Positions 61,187 through 64,000 of a stretch of DNA of 64,000 nt are shown piece after piece. Position 1 is the stretch's first letter. Each line of letters begins with the position of its first letter. A program made the position numbers and the translations under genes. This DNA is from DATAGF01 sp963813355 (GTDB lineage Bacteria; Actinomycetota; Thermoleophilia; Miltoncostaeales; Miltoncostaeaceae), in contig CAWEYS010000013.1 in assembly GCA_963813355.1 (NCBI GenBank), positions 1 through 64,000 of the forward strand. The letters run 5' to 3'. The notes beneath the pieces were generated by a model. The model saw nothing but the letters and a program-made list of their open reading frames with translations, was not told the origin of the DNA and made no database searches.

Positions 61187-63361
61187 GTGGGAACAGGAGC
61201 ATCTCGTAGGTTTGGCATTCGGGCGGGCGCCGCCGGCCTCGGCGCGGCGGCGCTGGCCGCCGCGGCCCTGGCGACCGCGCCGAGCGCCTCCGCCCACGGG
61301 GTGCCGGCGGCGTCGGGCATCCCCGAGGCGAAGCTGGTGAAGATCGAGACGCGGGCGCTCGGCCGCGCCCACGCCCAGGAGCACCGGCGGGCGCGCCGCG
61401 AGGCGCGCCGCCTCGCCGCCCAGCTCGGCCCGCCGCAGCCGCCGCCGCGCCGCCCGATGGCGGTCGGCCCGCCGTCGCTGGTCGGCCAGTGGTCGGGCAA
61501 GACCCACATCGACGTCACCGGGATCCACGCGATCCTGCTGCCGACCGGCAAGGTCCTCTTCTTCAACTACGGGCCCAGCGCCGAGGGCATCGCGGCGATC
61601 TGGGACCCGGCCACCGGGGCAGAGCCACCGCGTCGACCCGCCGGGCGGCGACAACCTGTGGTGCGGGGGCCAGACGCTGCTCGCCGACGGGCGGGTGCTG
61701 GTGGCGGGGGGCAACGCCCCCAAGACGAGCGAGCTCTTCAACGGCCTCGACACGATCTACACCTTCGACCCCTGGACCGAGACGTGGATGTTCCAGGGGC
61801 GGATGAGCGAGGGCCGCTGGTACCCCACCACCACGACCCTGCCCGACGGCCGGGTGCTCATCACGAGCGGGCGCGTGCGCGACGGCTCGGGGACCATCAA
61901 CGAGGACGTTGACGTCTTCACCCCCAACCCCGACCCGACCAAGCGGGGCACCATCGAGACCGTCGCCAGGCGCTGGCTCAACCTGTACCCGCAGCAGCAC
62001 GTCATCCGCGACGGCCGCGTGCTGGTGAGCGGGCCCACCGGCGTGGACGTCGGCATCTTCAACCCCGCCGACTGGGGCTTCAGCCCGCTCCCGCGCCGGC
62101 CCCACGGCAACCACACCAAGGGGCTCGGCGGTGCTCCTGCCCGACGGGCCCGAGCGGCTCGAGCAGGGTGATGGTGATCGGCGGCGTCGGCGAGGACGAG
62201 GTGGAGATCATCGACGCCGCCAACCTCGGCGCCGGGTGGGCGCGGCGGGCCCCGCTGCCGCAGGCGCGCCGCAACACCAACTCGGTCCTGACCCCGGACG
62301 GCGCCGTCATCACGATCGGGGGCAACCTCGAGGAGAACTACATCTCCCCCCAGAAGGAGGCGCTGCGCTACGACCCGGCCGCCGACACCTGGACGCCGCT
62401 CGCGGCCCAGGCCGAGGAGCGCGGGTACCACTCGACGGCGCTGCTCCTCCCCGACGGCCGCATCGTCTCGGCGGGCGACGACGGGCCGTCGGGCCTCGGC
62501 GGCCAGAGCGACGAGATCGAGGTCTTCTCGCCGCCCTACCTGTTCAAGGGCGCCCGGCCGCAGATCACCTCGGCCCCGAGCGCCGTGCCCTACGGGTCGT
62601 CGTTCGGCGTCGGCACGCCCGGACGCCGACGTCGCCAAGGCGGTCCTGGTGGCGCCGGGCGCGACCACCCACGCCAACGACATGCACCAGCGGCTGGTGC
62701 CGCTGGCCATGACGCGGACGGCCGGCGGCCTGCAGCTGACGGCGCCGGCGAACACGTCGATCGCGCCGCCGGGCCACTACATGCTGTTCCTGGTCGAACT
62801 CGGCGGGCGTCCCCTCGGTGGCGCGCTTCGTCCACCTGGCGCCCACGGCTCCCCCCGCGCCGCCGGACCCGCCCCCGCTGCCGCCCCCGGGCCCGGGCGG
62901 CGGGACGACCGCTCCCGGCGCGGCCGCTCCGGGCCGGGCGACGGCGCCTGGCGCTGACGCCGGGCCGGGACCGTCCTGGCTCCGCTCGCGCCGCGGTCCT
63001 ACTGGCGCGAGGGCTTCGAGAACCCGATCCAGCGGCATCCCGGACGCGGCGCGGGTGCGCGCGGCCTACTCGGGCCGCCGGGCGCTGCGGCGTCGGAGCC
63101 GGCGCCGTCGTTCCCGGGCCGGCCCTGCAGGCGGGCACGTACCGCGCGATCCTCCGGGTCCGCAACGGCGGGGTGCGCCTGAGCGCGACGGCGACGGGCC
63201 GCACGATCACCCTCGCGCTGACCGCGACGCCGGGGACGCAGCGCTGGCGGCGCGTCACCGACACCGTCCGCCTCGGCACGGCGGGGCCGGTGCGGGTGCG
63301 GCTGAGGGTCGCGCGCGGAGGCGCGATCGTCGACGACCTGGTGCTGAGCCGGCAGCGGTAG
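61187..63361 (+). CDS. Copper radical oxidase (galactose/glyoxal oxidase-like), several frame breaks
   Basis: About 720 residues from GTG 61187. Twin-arginine-like export signal SRRFGIRAGAAGLGAAALAA. Kelch propeller with all copper-radical residues: Cys in DNLWCGGQTLLADGRVLVAG, crosslinked Tyr in EGRWYPTTTTLPDGRVLITS, axial Tyr and His in RGYHSTALLLPDGRIVSAGD, and equatorial His in ATTHANDMHQRLVPLAM within the DUF1929 domain. A Pro-rich linker and a beta-sandwich (YRAILRVRNGGVRLSATATG) end the protein. Frames break near 61617, 62130, 62167, 62627, 62811 and 62985-63100; most need one G removed. Oxidises alcohols or aldehydes to give hydrogen peroxide, likely at the wall. Confidence 0.87.
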
Positions 63362-63365
63362 GCGG

Positions 63366-64000
63366 CTACCAGCGCTCGGGGACGCGGGCGACGGTCGCCG
63401 GCAGCTCGACGGATCTCGCCCTTCTCTTGGGCTTCTTGATCTTCACGACGTCGGGCGCCCTGCGCTGGGGGAGCAGCTCCAGCAGGTGGGCCATGACGTT
63501 CAGGCGGGCCCGCTTCTGGTCGTTCGCGTCGACCAGGTGCCAGGGCGACTCCGTGACGCTGGTGCGCGCGAAGAGCTCGGCGATGGCCCGTGAGTAGTCG
63601 TCGTACCGGGCCGGCGCCTCGGCGTCGATCGGGCTCAGCTTCCACTGCTTGGTCGGGTCCTCGACCCGCTCCATCAGCCGGGCGAGCTGCTCCTCGCGCG
63701 CTCACCTCGAGCCAGTACTTGATCAGGACGAGGCCCGAGCGCACCAGCATGCGCTCGATCTCGGGCGCCTCGCGGAAGAACTCCTCCACCTCCTCCTCGG
63801 TGCAGAAGCCCATCACCCGCTCGACGCCGGCGCGGTTGTACCAGGACCGGTCGAACAGGACGATCTCGCCGGCCGTCGGGAGCCGCTCGAGGTAGCGCTG
63901 GAAGTACCACTGCCCGCGCTCCCGGTCGGTCGGGGTCCCGAGCGCGACGATGTGGCAGACGCGCGGGTTGAGCTTCTCCGTGATCCGCTTGATCGTGCCG
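63366..64000 (-). CDS. ppk2: Polyphosphate kinase 2, 5' end outside window, one frame break
   Basis: The C-terminal 210 residues of a PPK2 class enzyme, which uses polyphosphate to phosphorylate nucleotides (or the reverse). Seen: ITEKLNPRVCHIVALGTPTD, RERGQWYFQRYLERLPTAGE, lid region IVLFDRSWYNRAGVERVMGF, SGLVLIKYWLEVS, then after removing one G near 63706 REEQLARLMERVEDPTKQWK, LSPIDAEAPARYDDYSRAIA, SPWHLVDANDQKRARLNVMA. The Walker A loop would be upstream, beyond the window end. Convergent with the copper oxidase gene. Confidence 0.92.

Noticed and set aside
1..64000. CRISPR arrays or rRNA genes
   Set aside because: No regularly spaced direct repeats and no rRNA-like sequence were seen on either strand.

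Overview
The window is 64 kb of very GC-rich DNA with dense genes, many GTG starts and frequent ATGA/GTGA stop-start overlaps. Gene content (a regulator pair with an HtrA protease of the MprA/MprB/PepD type, ECF sigma/anti-sigma pair, actinobacterial-type acyl-CoA mutase, many MarR regulators, RTX-like exported protein, DUF5995) points to an actinobacterium. A deep-branching class such as Thermoleophilia is my guess only; there is no rRNA here to settle it.

Layout. 1-8.4 kb: the end of an acetolactate synthase-like gene, an exported Ala/Pro-rich protein, then an MMPL transporter, a NarL-type kinase and regulator and a 5-residue-repeat protein in one co-directional row, closed by a perfect hairpin. 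8.4-14.4 kb: RTX-like protein, NlpC/P60 protein, msrB, GH3 enzyme, moeA and a zinc alcohol dehydrogenase. 14.4-20.1 kb: a probable genomic island bounded by tRNA-Thr and a 45-bp exact copy of its 3' part; it carries an FG-GAP surface protein and an IS256-family element but no integrase that I can see. 20.5-30 kb: epoxide hydrolase with a broken second copy, thioredoxin-like protein, FUSC-type membrane protein, DUF5995, two hydrolases and a large LuxR/ATPase regulator. 30-33.7 kb: an iron and redox block (ferritin-like protein, Fur/PerR, cNMP-thioredoxin-reductase fusion, MarR) that shares an iron-box-like motif. 33.7-35.8 kb: a two-subunit B12 acyl-CoA mutase. 35.8-48.9 kb: ECF sigma factor, two MFS exporters, VOC protein, amidase, truncated haemoglobin, class IV aminotransferase, mgsA, a MarR/MFS unit facing a small LexA-box gene, a principal-type sigma factor, and a MarR/YceI/FMN-reductase set. 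48.9-64 kb: HtrA-regulator-kinase operon, 5'-3' exonuclease, enoyl-CoA hydratase/PhoU/GDPD row, flippase-like protein, PadR pair, ECF sigma/anti-sigma, SDR-DUF2867, copper radical oxidase, and a PPK2 running off the end.

Caution on quality. At least 23 reading-frame breaks fall in otherwise well conserved genes, and nearly all are repaired by removing one base, usually G or C. This looks like an uncorrected long-read assembly rather than mass gene decay, so broken genes are described as intact genes with a frame break unless other evidence shows decay.

The most interesting items are a LexA-type SOS box in front of a 67-residue winged-helix-like protein, a response regulator whose phospho-acceptor aspartate is asparagine, a 12-unit pentapeptide-like repeat protein, the QLLINQRI repeat module of the island surface protein, the tRNA-Thr island itself, and an acyl-CoA mutase with a phenylalanine at the expected substrate-specificity tyrosine.
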